Position numbers and translations under genes: made by a program
The notes under the pieces: generated by a model
The model's input: the letters and a program-made list of their open reading frames with translations, nothing else
What the model was told of the DNA's origin: nothing
Databases searched by the model: none
Assembly (NCBI GenBank): GCA_903950295.1
Contig: CAJBAP010000095.1
Coordinates: 1 to 5,805 of the forward strand
Direction of reading: 5' to 3'
Length of the DNA: 5,805 bases
From: an uncultured Rhodocyclaceae bacterium
GTDB lineage: Bacteria > Pseudomonadota > Gammaproteobacteria > Burkholderiales > Rhodocyclaceae
Shown: positions 1 through 5,805 of the stretch, one piece after another
Numbering within the stretch: the first letter of the stretch is position 1
How the letters are laid out: each line of letters starts with the position of its first letter

Positions 1-213
1 GCGCTGGCCCAAGTCATCAATATTCTCGACCCGGACGTGATCGTGCTGGGCGGTGGTCTCTCCAATCTCGACCGGCTGTATGATCGGGTGCCCCGGTTAT
101 GGGGTGAGCAGGTGTTTTCGGATGCGGTCGCGACGCGACTGGTGAAAAATCGCCATGGCGACTCGTCGGGCGTGCGCGGAGCGGCCTGGCTCTGGCCCAA
201 ACAACAGGAGTAG
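1..213 (+). CDS. mak: ROK-family fructokinase, C-terminal part (5' end outside window)
   Basis: This is the last 70 codons of a sugar kinase of the ROK family, read in frame 1 from the window edge to the TAG at 211-213. Family members phosphorylate a free hexose (fructose, sometimes mannose) with ATP in the cytoplasm. The visible part holds the segment [14 protein letters not shown], typical of the C-terminal nucleotide-binding half, and the ending [15 protein letters not shown], which I recognise from E. coli Mak (YajF) and close relatives. The catalytic Asp, zinc site and N-terminal ATP motif would lie upstream, outside the window. The tail is intact. The next gene begins 6 bp downstream in the same reading frame, and its ribosome binding site lies in the last codons here, so the two are probably co-transcribed. 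The assignment to ROK is firm; the exact sugar is inferred from resemblance. Confidence 0.85.
   Translation, partial: ALAQVINILDPDVIVLGGGLSNLDRLYDRVPRLWGEQVFSDAVATRLVKNRHGDSSGVRGAAWLWPKQQE
206..210 (+). promoter_or_regulatory. Shine-Dalgarno that fixes the TTG start of the thioredoxin gene
   Basis: AGGAG lies 9 nt before the TTG at 220, inside the last two sense codons of mak. No ATG or GTG occurs in this frame between the mak stop codon and codon 75 of the thioredoxin, so this site supports the rare TTG start. Confidence 0.75.
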
Positions 214-219
214 AAAAGC

Positions 220-582
220 TTGCATTCCCATCATCCCCAACCTGATTACATTTTCGATGTCGATCTGGCCGGTTTCGAGACGGCCGTGCTCGAGGCTTCG
301 CAAACCACGCCCGTCATCGTCGATTTCTGGGCTGACTGGTGTCCGCCCTGTCGTGCGCTGACGCCCGTGCTGGAACGCGTGACAAGCGCATTGGCCGGCA
401 AGATCAAGTTAGCCAAGATCGAGGTGGATGAAGGTGCCAACATGAAGCTGGCGGGCCGCTACGGGCTCAAAGGTTTTCCTACCGTGCTGCTGTTCATCGG
501 TGGCGAGATCAAGGGACGCTTCTCTGGTGCGCGTGCCGAGCACTGGGTGAAGGACTTTCTGGTTGAGCACGGGGCAAGCTGA
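220..582 (+). CDS. Thioredoxin-family protein, single domain, CPPC active site
   Basis: This 120-residue protein is one thioredoxin fold with little else. Such proteins reduce or exchange disulfides on partner proteins, using two active-site cysteines. Residues 35-44 read DFWADWCPPC, with the redox pair at C41 and C44. The cis-proline loop GFPT places P87 opposite the active site, and the strand VLLFIGGEIKGRFSGA follows as in TrxA. There is no signal peptide, so it is probably cytoplasmic. The N-terminus is His-rich (H2, H4, H5). The active site is CPPC, whereas canonical thioredoxin has CGPC; this changes the redox potential, so it may not be the main TrxA. It lacks the TPR tail of the co-chaperone CnoX/YbbN, to which its first half is otherwise similar. 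The start is TTG, chosen for its AGGAG site and for the in-frame stop 9 nt upstream. Confidence 0.88.
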   Translation: MHSHHPQPDYIFDVDLAGFETAVLEASQTTPVIVDFWADWCPPCRALTPVLERVTSALAGKIKLAKIEVDEGANMKLAGRYGLKGFPTVLLFIGGEIKGRFSGARAEHWVKDFLVEHGAS

Positions 583-596
583 GGGCAATATGAATG

Positions 597-621
597 CCCC
601 CATTCCCCCAGCCCCCTTCCC
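597..621 (-). other. G-quadruplex motif on the minus strand (C-tract array on plus)
   Basis: On the plus strand the region reads C5-ATT-C5-AG-C5-TT-C3. The minus strand therefore has four G tracts of 5, 5, 5 and 3 separated by loops of 2 to 3 nt, which meets the usual G3+N1-7 rule for a quadruplex. It lies on the template strand between the thioredoxin gene and the MFS gene. Folding itself was not tested. Confidence 0.6.
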
Positions 622-631
622 ATGAAGGGGG
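612..631 (+). promoter_or_regulatory. Perfect 8-bp hairpin covering the MFS ribosome binding site
   Basis: CCCCCTTC (612-619) and GAAGGGGG (624-631) are exact inverted copies separated by the 4-nt loop CCAT. The 3' arm contains most of the purine-rich GGGGGAG (627-633) that serves as Shine-Dalgarno for the GTG at 639. In RNA the stem would hide the ribosome binding site. No T tract follows, so it is not a typical intrinsic terminator. It may also be a single unit of a dispersed palindromic repeat. Confidence 0.6.
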
Positions 632-638
632 AGACTTT

Positions 639-1859
639 GTGATCAACCCCTGGCAACGCATCTTCGTACCGTTCGCGGTCGGCTATTTCCTATCCTATCT
701 GCTGCGCAATGCCAACGCCGTCATCTCGCCTGAACTGCGGCAAGATCTGGGTCTGTCGGCGGCTGACCTGGGCTTGCTTACCTCGGCCTACCTGCTCATT
801 TTCGGCGCCTTCCAGTTACCGTTGGGCATCTTGCTCGACCGTTATGGCCCGCGCCGGGTCGAGGCCGTTTTGCTGCTGTTCTGCGCTGCGGGTTGTGCCC
901 TGTTTGCCAGTGGCATTGCCCTGCCGCAACTGGTGATCGGACGCGCCCTGATCGGGCTGGGCGTATCGGCCTGCCTGATGGCAAGCTTCAAGGCGTTTTC
1001 GCTGTGGTTCCCCGTCGAGCGCCAGGCTTCGCTCAATGCCGCGATCATGGCGGCGGGTGGCCTGGGCGCGCTGACCGCGAGTTCGCCGCTGGGCGCCTTG
1101 CTGCCACTGTTCGGCTGGCGCGGCATCTTTTACGCGCTGGCAATCCTTTCGCTCCTGGCCGCGACGCTGATTTTCACCACCCCCGAAAAAATTACCGGTG
1201 GTGCGAGGGAAAGCCTGCGCCAGCAACTGGGCGGATTGGCGACCATTTTTACCAGTCGCGCCTTCTGGCGACTGGCGCCGCAGACGACCATGATCGTCGG
1301 CGGCTTCATGGCACTGCAGGGGCTGTGGGCCGTGCCCTGGTTGATGACGGTGAATGGTGCCACGCGCGATGCGGCCGCCTTCCATCTGCTCCTGATGGCC
1401 GGCGCGCAGCTCACGGGTTTTCTCACCATTGCCTTCTTCGTCACGCGACTCGCGCGTGCCGGTCTGCCGCCGGCACGACTGCTGACGCTGGGCATGGGTG
1501 GAGGTTTGCTGGCGATGCTGGGCATCGTCCTCGATCTGGCGCCTACCTGGTTGCTGTGGCCGGCGCTCGGCCTGGTGTTCTCGGTCGGTAATCTGGCCTA
1601 TGCGCTGCTGACCGCGCAGTTCCCCATCACGCTGGCCGGGCGCGCCAATACCGCGCTCAATCTGGGTGCTTTCATCGGGGCCTTCGGCATCCAGTGGTTG
1701 TTCGGCGTTGCCGTCGATGCCCTGCAATCTGGCGGATTCGCCCCGCAGGCGGCATATCGCGTCAGCCTGGCCGGCTTGCTGGTGCTGCAAACGCTGGGCT
1801 GGCTGTGGTTTGTTAGAGATAGTCGCAGAGGTAGCCCTAATCATAAAGTGGTATCTTGA
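639..1859 (+). CDS. Major facilitator superfamily (MFS) transporter
   Basis: From the GTG at 639 this is a 406-residue inner-membrane secondary transporter, the normal length for 12 transmembrane helices. Motif A of the MFS, GILLDRYGPRR, is at residues 63-73 between helices 2 and 3. A polar central loop (about 184-205) separates the two six-helix halves. Long hydrophobic segments run through 8-28, 43-62, 75-105, 134-180, 212-235, 247-270, 280-300, 303-325 and 340-390. The substrate cannot be told from the sequence. A longer reading from ATG 594 adds 15 residues rich in Pro and Gly, encoded by the C-tract and hairpin sequence. I prefer GTG 639 because GGGGGAG lies 5 nt upstream and the extension looks like repeat-derived filler, but GAGGG (581-585) also lies 8 nt before ATG 594, so the choice is open. 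The following gene starts about 40 bp downstream. Confidence 0.88.
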   Translation: MINPWQRIFVPFAVGYFLSYLLRNANAVISPELRQDLGLSAADLGLLTSAYLLIFGAFQLPLGILLDRYGPRRVEAVLLLFCAAGCALFASGIALPQLVIGRALIGLGVSACLMASFKAFSLWFPVERQASLNAAIMAAGGLGALTASSPLGALLPLFGWRGIFYALAILSLLAATLIFTTPEKITGGARESLRQQLGGLATIFTSRAFWRLAPQTTMIVGGFMALQGLWAVPWLMTVNGATRDAAAFHLLLMAGAQLTGFLTIAFFVTRLARAGLPPARLLTLGMGGGLLAMLGIVLDLAPTWLLWPALGLVFSVGNLAYALLTAQFPITLAGRANTALNLGAFIGAFGIQWLFGVAVDALQSGGFAPQAAYRVSLAGLLVLQTLGWLWFVRDSRRGSPNHKVVS

Positions 1860-1887
1860 ACCGCCGGATCTCATCAATTTCATTACC

Positions 1888-1891
1888 GAGG
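1888..1891 (+). promoter_or_regulatory. Shine-Dalgarno for the original start of the binding-protein gene
   Basis: GAGG stands 7 nt before the ATG at 1899. It marks that ATG as the native start of the binding protein, although the ATG is now out of frame with the rest of the gene. Confidence 0.65.
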
Positions 1892-1898
1892 TAGTCCC

Positions 1899-1975
1899 AT
1901 GTTTGCGCCGCGCCTGCTGTTGCCCTGCCTTTTCGTCACCTTCTTGCCGCCTGTGGCGATTCCGGTGGCCCTGCG
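1899..1975 (+). other. Lipoprotein signal peptide region of the binding protein, split by a -1 frameshift
   Basis: From ATG 1899 the frame encodes MFAPRLLLPCLFVTFL, a start, an Arg and a hydrophobic core as in a signal peptide. It then turns into nonsense and stops at TGA 2052-2054. In the frame of the binding protein, bases 1941-1975 encode LLAACGDSGGPA, a textbook lipobox (L-A-A-C), with no start codon between the in-frame TAG at 1892 and GTG 1976. Adding one base near 1947 joins both parts into a complete type II signal peptide with lipidated Cys at residue 19 of a 332-residue protein. Adding a T in the run at 1930-1933 would also restore the frame, but gives a less hydrophobic core. The lesion therefore lies between about 1930 and 1947. 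Confidence 0.75.
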
Positions 1976-2896
1976 GTGTCTACCGTCGTCAAATCGGCCA
2001 CACCAACTGCGGCTGCCCCGGCACCGGCGGCGAAGCAGAAGATCGGTCTGGTGATGAAGACGCTGACCAACCCGTTTTTCATCGAGATGGAAAAGGGCGG
2101 ACGCCGCGCCGAGAAAGAGTTGGGTATCGAACTGCAGGTGAAAACCGCCGCGCAGGAAACCTCGATCGAGCAGCAAATTCAGATCGTCGAAGATTTAATT
2201 GCCGCCAAGGTTGGCGCGATCGTCATCGCGCCCGGCGACTCGCAGCGCCTGGTGCCAGCACTGAAGAAGGCGGTGGAGAGCGGTATCAGGGTGGTGAATA
2301 TCGACAACCGTCTCGACCCGGCGACCGTCAGTCAGGCGGGCATGGCACCGATACCATTCATCAGCGTCGACAACGAAAAGGCGGCCTACGCTTCGGCCAA
2401 GTTCATTGCAGACATGGTGACCAGTGCGACCAAACCTGTCCAGGCGGCGATCCTCGAAGGCATTCGCAGTGCCGACAATGCGCGCCAGCGCATGGAGGGT
2501 GCCAAGCACGCCTTCGCCGAAAACAAGCAGATCAAGTTGGTCGCCAGTGAAAGCGCCAACTGGAAGATCGATGAGGGTTATGCGGTAACACAGCAGATTT
2601 TCACCAAACACCCGGAGGTCAAACTGCTTTTTGCCGCCAACGACATGATGGCGCTGGGCGCACTCAAGTTTTTGCAGGAAGCGAAGAAGACCGACGTCAA
2701 GGTGGCCGCCTACGATGCGCTGAGCGAGGCGGAGGCTGAAATCAAGGCCGGCCGACTGGCGGTTACCGTCGATCAGCAGGCCGCCGAACAGGGCTTTCAG
2801 GGCGTGGCACTGGCCGTGCGTCTCCTGAAGGGCGAGAGCGTGCCGGCGGTCATGCTGATCGACACCCGCCTGGTGACGGCTGCGACCGTCAAGTAA
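1976..2896 (+). CDS. RbsB-type periplasmic sugar-binding protein (mature part; signal frameshifted)
   Basis: The intact frame gives 306 residues from GTG 1976; the full protein was probably 332 residues from ATG 1899. After an Ala/Pro-rich linker (7-20) comes a type I periplasmic binding fold of the ribose/fructose-binding family (RbsB, FrcB; Peripla_BP_4-like). Alignment by eye to RbsB puts likely ligand contacts at N32, F34 and F35 (KTLTNPFF), D110, R170, W196, N222 ([11 protein letters not shown]), D247 and Q267. RbsB has Arg after the Asp of its DR pair; here it is N111, so the ligand may differ from ribose. The mature N-terminus would be Cys-Gly-Asp, a lipid-anchored form. No permease or ATPase gene follows; a hybrid histidine kinase starts 40 bp downstream, which suggests a sensory role. 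If the frameshift is real, the product would stay in the cytoplasm or not be made. GTG 1976 has only a weak GGTGG upstream and is probably not the true start. Confidence 0.88.
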   Translation: MSTVVKSATPTAAAPAPAAKQKIGLVMKTLTNPFFIEMEKGGRRAEKELGIELQVKTAAQETSIEQQIQIVEDLIAAKVGAIVIAPGDSQRLVPALKKAVESGIRVVNIDNRLDPATVSQAGMAPIPFISVDNEKAAYASAKFIADMVTSATKPVQAAILEGIRSADNARQRMEGAKHAFAENKQIKLVASESANWKIDEGYAVTQQIFTKHPEVKLLFAANDMMALGALKFLQEAKKTDVKVAAYDALSEAEAEIKAGRLAVTVDQQAAEQGFQGVALAVRLLKGESVPAVMLIDTRLVTAATVK

Positions 2897-2913
2897 ATAC
2901 GTAAAACGTGCCG

Positions 2914-2933
2914 TCCCGCCAGGGCCGACTTTT
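2914..2933 (+). repeat. 20-bp direct repeat, copy 1 (before the kinase gene)
   Basis: TCCCGCCAGGGCCGACTTTT ends 3 nt before the kinase ATG at 2937. It matches the copy at 5722-5741 at 19 of 20 positions (G against C at position 10). The similarity stops at once on both sides. It occupies half of the 40-bp gap between the binding protein and the kinase. Confidence 0.6.
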
Positions 2934-2936
2934 GCG

Positions 2937-5690
2937 ATGAAGCCGCGCTTCAACATCACCGCACGCCTGGTCGGCTATCTACTGGCCGCCGGCATCGTGC
3001 CGCTGGTGCTGCTGGGTGTATCGGCCTTCGAGATTGCCAGCCGCATCGTCATCGACCAGGCCGGCGAAGCCAACGTGCGACTGGTCTCCGACTTGCGCGC
3101 CTATCTGCGTCTCTATGCCGATCAGATCGAGGCACTCAGTGCCAATATTGCCGGTAACGAGGAAATCGGTGCGGCGTTGCGGGTGGCGGATTCCATCGGT
3201 AGCGGTGAAGGCGACAATACTTTCGATGCGCTCAAGACCCGGGCGCAGATCGGCTACATCCTCAACGGCTACAGCCGCGTCAAGGGCCTCGTGTCGATCG
3301 ACCTGTTCTCGCTGGGCGGGCGGCACTTTCATGTCGGTGACACGCTCGAGGGTGGCCGTGTGAATATGGTGCAAATTCGCGAAGTGCTGCGCGAGACGCT
3401 CACCAACGCCAACTCGGCACAGTGGCGCGGCGTCGAGGACAACCCGAACCAGGCATCGGCGCAAAAGAAAGTGCTGATGGTGACCCGCGCCATCCGCCAT
3501 TTCTCGCCCGAAACCGGCGCGACCGACCCGGTTGGTTTTCTCGTCATCAACCTCGACGATGGCGTGATGCACGAATACCTGCGCAACGCCCAACCCGGCG
3601 GACATCTGCGCCTGATGTTGATCGACGGCAAGGGGCGCCTGATGTTTCACAGCGACCCAGAACTGTCCGGCGAACCCGTGACAAGAGAATTGCACGCACT
3701 GCTGCAAGACGGCAAGAACACCCACCAGTTTCGTCTCGATGGCAACGAGGTTCTCCTGACCAGTTTGCCTTTGCCTGTCATCGGCGGCTATCTGGCGGCC
3801 ATTATTCCGCGCCAGGTGTTGGTCGCACCGGTGGATGCGCTATTGAAGGCAGGCCTGCTGCTGCTGCTCGTCGGCCTGGTTGCCATCGGCCTCCTGGCCT
3901 TCCACTTTGCCCGTCATGTCGTGGCACCCGTGCGTGGCGTCTTGGCAGGCTTCAGGCGCTTGCGCCACAACCCCGAGGTGCGCCCGGCGCCGCTACCCGT
4001 CCCACCGACACACGATGAGATGGCCGATCTCGTCGTCGGCTTCAACCACCATCTCGAAACACTTGCGGCGCAAGCGGTCGCGATGCTGGCGCTCAAGCAG
4101 GCGCAGGAGGAAGCCGAGGCTGCCAGTCGTGCGAAGAGCGAGTTTCTCGCCAACATGAGCCACGAAATCCGTACGCCGATGAATGCCATTCTCGGCATGA
4201 TGCAACTGGCTCTCGACGCGCAGGGCACCACCGAGCGCCGCGAGTTCATCCGCAAGGCGCACCACGCCGCTGAACAGTTGCTGGGTATCATCAACAGCAT
4301 CCTCGACTTTTCGAAGATTGAGGCCGGCAAGCTCAACCTCGAGCATGCGCCTTTTGCGCTCAAGCCACTCCTGGCCGACCTCAACGACATTTTTGAACCG
4401 GTTGCCGCCGAGAAGCAGCTCGATTTTTGTTTCGAGCTTGACCCTGAGTTGCCACAGGCCTTGTGTGGCGACCAATTGCGTTTGCGGCAGGTGCTGCAGA
4501 ATCTGCTGGGCAATGCACTCAAATTTACTACCCAGGGCCGGGTGATACTCGGCATCACCCGGATGGCGCATACCGCTGCCGGCAAAGAGGGCTGGGTGCG
4601 CCTGCGTTTCGAGGTGCGCGACAGTGGCATTGGCGTGGATCCCGCGCATCAGGAACGGCTGTTCGATTCATTCACTCAGGCTGACAACTCGACCACACGC
4701 CGCTTTGGCGGTACCGGCCTGGGGCTGGCCATCAGCAAGCATCTGGTGGAGTTGATGGGCGGGCAGATCGGCGTCAGCAGTACTGCCGATGTCGGTAGCA
4801 CTTTCTGGTTTGAACTGCCCTGCGAGATTGCCCAAGCGGGCCTCTTGCAGCAGGAAGGGCTGGTCCGCGCCACTGGAAGTATCCCGCAGGTACTGGCCGG
4901 CCGCCACATCTTGCTGGTCGAAGACAACATTCTGAACCAGGAAGTTGCCCTGCATTTTCTGCGTCAAGGCGGGATGACGGCGAAACTGGCGGAACATGGC
5001 GCCGACGCCATCGAGGCATTGGCGGCTGAACCCTTCGACGCTGTGCTGATGGACTGCCAGATGCCCGTGATGGATGGCTACGAAGCCACCCGCCGCATCC
5101 GCGCCGATGGCCGTTACGCCAAACTGCCGATCATTGCCATGACCGCCAATGCGCTCGTCGGCGATCGCGAGCGCAGTCTAGAGGCCGGCATGAACGACCA
5201 CTTGACCAAGCCGCTCAAGGCTGCCGTGCTTTACCAAGCACTCGCTCGCTGGTTGAGCGACAATCCGGGGGTCGTTGCAGATCCTGCGGAATCCGACCCC
5301 TTTCCTTTTTCAACTACTACCACCATGCCACTCACCCCCGCAGACACCCTGCCCCGCCTTGTCACCGCAGAGGCCATCAGCAACCTGGGAGGGGATCGCG
5401 AGCTCTACGCGCAAGTCATGCAGATATTTCTCGACGACGTGGTCGTGCAGCTTGACAGCCTGGACTCTGCGCTGACTGCCGGCGACTTTGTTACCGCGCG
5501 CCGCGCCGCGCATACCATCAAGGGAACCGCCGCCACCCTCGGCTGCGAGCGTTTGCGTTATCACGCCCTGGCAATGGAAAAGGCCTGTGAAGCCGCAGAC
5601 CCTGCGGCCATTGCCGCCGCCGATCCATCTTTCCGCACCGAGATCGAGGCCAGTACGGCAGCCCTGCGGGAATATCTGGCTGGCGCATAA
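2937..5690 (+). CDS. Hybrid sensor histidine kinase with receiver and Hpt domains (TorS/LuxQ-like layout)
   Basis: This 917-residue inner-membrane kinase holds a full phosphorelay in one chain. TM1 is at about 11-33. A periplasmic sensor follows (34-302; double-Cache-like, with [10 protein letters not shown] and [17 protein letters not shown]). TM2 is at 303-324, a HAMP-like linker at 325-378 and a coiled coil at 380-400. HisKA has SHEIRTPM with H409. The ATPase domain has the N box (LLGNALKF, N526), DSGIGV at 562-567 and GGTGLGLAI at 591-599. The receiver (about 656-772) has E662/D663, phosphoacceptor D706, T736 and K758. A Thr/Pro linker (780-808) leads to the Hpt domain with [10 protein letters not shown]859. 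All key residues are present, so the relay H409 to D706 to H859 should work. There is no output regulator in the window. The ligand is probably presented by the adjacent binding protein. ATG 2937 has only a weak AGGG 12 nt upstream. Confidence 0.93.
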   Translation: MKPRFNITARLVGYLLAAGIVPLVLLGVSAFEIASRIVIDQAGEANVRLVSDLRAYLRLYADQIEALSANIAGNEEIGAALRVADSIGSGEGDNTFDALKTRAQIGYILNGYSRVKGLVSIDLFSLGGRHFHVGDTLEGGRVNMVQIREVLRETLTNANSAQWRGVEDNPNQASAQKKVLMVTRAIRHFSPETGATDPVGFLVINLDDGVMHEYLRNAQPGGHLRLMLIDGKGRLMFHSDPELSGEPVTRELHALLQDGKNTHQFRLDGNEVLLTSLPLPVIGGYLAAIIPRQVLVAPVDALLKAGLLLLLVGLVAIGLLAFHFARHVVAPVRGVLAGFRRLRHNPEVRPAPLPVPPTHDEMADLVVGFNHHLETLAAQAVAMLALKQAQEEAEAASRAKSEFLANMSHEIRTPMNAILGMMQLALDAQGTTERREFIRKAHHAAEQLLGIINSILDFSKIEAGKLNLEHAPFALKPLLADLNDIFEPVAAEKQLDFCFELDPELPQALCGDQLRLRQVLQNLLGNALKFTTQGRVILGITRMAHTAAGKEGWVRLRFEVRDSGIGVDPAHQERLFDSFTQADNSTTRRFGGTGLGLAISKHLVELMGGQIGVSSTADVGSTFWFELPCEIAQAGLLQQEGLVRATGSIPQVLAGRHILLVEDNILNQEVALHFLRQGGMTAKLAEHGADAIEALAAEPFDAVLMDCQMPVMDGYEATRRIRADGRYAKLPIIAMTANALVGDRERSLEAGMNDHLTKPLKAAVLYQALARWLSDNPGVVADPAESDPFPFSTTTTMPLTPADTLPRLVTAEAISNLGGDRELYAQVMQIFLDDVVVQLDSLDSALTAGDFVTARRAAHTIKGTAATLGCERLRYHALAMEKACEAADPAAIAAADPSFRTEIEASTAALREYLAGA

Positions 5691-5721
5691 GACGGCGGCC
5701 GTACCCATGCGGGGCATTTCA

Positions 5722-5741
5722 TCCCGCCAGCGCCGACTTTT
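5722..5741 (+). repeat. 20-bp direct repeat, copy 2 (after the kinase gene)
   Basis: TCCCGCCAGCGCCGACTTTT fills the gap between the kinase stop (5690) and the priA stop codon, touching the latter at 5741. It matches 2914-2933 at 19 of 20 positions in the same orientation, 2,808 bp apart. Confidence 0.6.
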
Positions 5742-5805
5742 CAAAGTTCTACCGGATCGACATCCAGATGCCAGCGCAAGTCGCGGGGCGTCTTGAGGGT
5801 GTTCA
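5741..5805 (-). CDS. priA: Primosomal protein N' (PriA helicase), C-terminal end (rest outside window)
   Basis: Read on the minus strand, the stop TGA lies at 5743-5741. The last 20 codons before it end in LRWHLDVDPVEL. This matches the conserved C-terminus of PriA, where E. coli ends in a similar WVLDVDPIEG. PriA is the replication-restart helicase that recognises forked DNA and loads the primosome; the ending belongs to its C-terminal domain. Only 65 bases are visible, so the call rests on this motif alone. The gene converges on the kinase gene with a 50-bp gap and is probably unrelated to it in function. It marks the right-hand edge of the forward gene cluster. Confidence 0.78.
   Translation of the reverse strand, partial: NTLKTPRDLRWHLDVDPVEL

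Larger units (their letters stand above)
590..642 (+). other. Two possible leader peptides overlapping the MFS start (speculative)
   Basis: ATG at 590 opens an 11-codon proline-rich frame (MNAPIPPAPFP, TGA at 623-625) preceded by GAGGG at 581-585. Its stop overlaps a second ATG at 622 as ATGA. That opens a 6-codon frame (MKGETL, TGA at 640-642), which overlaps the GTG start of the MFS gene at 639. The chain of overlaps is visible in the sequence; that either peptide is made is inference, and a competing ATG for a longer MFS form lies at 594. Confidence 0.25.

Noticed and set aside
1810..1857. AT-richer stretch at the end of the MFS gene as a promoter for the binding protein and kinase genes
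   Set aside because: TTGTTA (1810-1815) and TAATCA (1838-1843) are 22 bp apart, too far for a sigma-70 promoter, and no sigma-54 pattern fits.
816..1883. Long open frame on the minus strand across the MFS gene (355 codons)
   Set aside because: It lies wholly opposite a well-supported transporter gene, encodes a Gln/Arg-rich sequence with no recognisable domain, and is typical of the antisense shadow of a high-GC membrane protein gene.
1666..2550. Open frame of 294 codons on the plus strand spanning the end of the MFS gene and the binding protein
   Set aside because: It overlaps two recognised genes in another frame, and its translation is Arg/Gly/Cys-rich with no family resemblance.
2195..2959. 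Minus-strand open frame of 254 codons across the binding-protein gene
   Set aside because: It is opposite a clear RbsB-type gene and shows no domain; it is a shadow.
5325..5690. Internal start at ATG 5325 giving a separate Hpt protein
   Set aside because: The ATG lies in the Thr/Pro linker ahead of the Hpt domain, but the sequence before it is pyrimidine-rich with no Shine-Dalgarno, so there is no support beyond the codon.
5709..5727. Possible terminator between the kinase gene and priA
   Set aside because: GCGGG/CCCGC gives a 5-bp stem (6 with a G-U pair) around a 7-9 nt loop, but the only T run on the plus strand is 10 nt further on and none follows on the minus strand. It is too weak to call.
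1..5805. CRISPR arrays, tRNA or rRNA genes, insertion sequences
   Set aside because: Read by eye on both strands, I saw no regularly spaced repeats, no tRNA-like cloverleaf arms, no rRNA segments and no transposase-like frame.

Overview
The window is high-GC, densely packed bacterial DNA. Its protein families and the way they are spelled (a Mak-type fructokinase tail, a PriA tail with the proteobacterial C-terminus, a TorS-like hybrid kinase) point to a proteobacterium. I lean towards a betaproteobacterium of the Rhodocyclales type, but that is an impression from protein style and was not tested.

Layout: five genes run left to right, and a sixth enters from the right on the minus strand. (1) 1-213 is the C-terminal end of a ROK-family fructokinase (mak). 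(2) 220-582 is a single-domain thioredoxin with a CPPC active site and a TTG start. (3) 639-1859 is a 12-helix-type MFS transporter. Its ribosome binding site lies inside a perfect 8-bp hairpin, just after a C-tract array that is a G-quadruplex motif on the minus strand. (4) 1976-2896 is an RbsB-type periplasmic sugar-binding protein. Its lipoprotein signal peptide is present upstream, but one nucleotide out of frame. (5) 2937-5690 is a 917-residue hybrid histidine kinase (periplasmic sensor, HAMP, HisKA, HATPase, receiver, Hpt). (6) 5741-5805, minus strand, is the last 20 codons of priA, converging on the kinase gene.

The gaps between the five forward genes are 6, 56 (or 11, if the MFS gene starts earlier), 39 (to the original ATG of the binding protein) and 40 bp, with no clear terminator or promoter between them. 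They could be one transcription unit or two. No stretch over 300 bases lacks a gene.

The most interesting part is the pair of binding protein and hybrid kinase. No ABC permease or ATPase accompanies the binding protein in the window; it sits directly upstream of a kinase with a large periplasmic domain. This is the arrangement of LuxP/LuxQ and TorT/TorS, so the likely role is ligand sensing through a phosphorelay and not uptake. The kinase carries all three phosphorelay modules but no output regulator is encoded here. The frameshift in the binding protein's signal peptide would disable the sensor if it is real, so it is either a sequence error or a recent lesion. A 20-bp direct repeat (19/20 identical) flanks the kinase gene on both sides.
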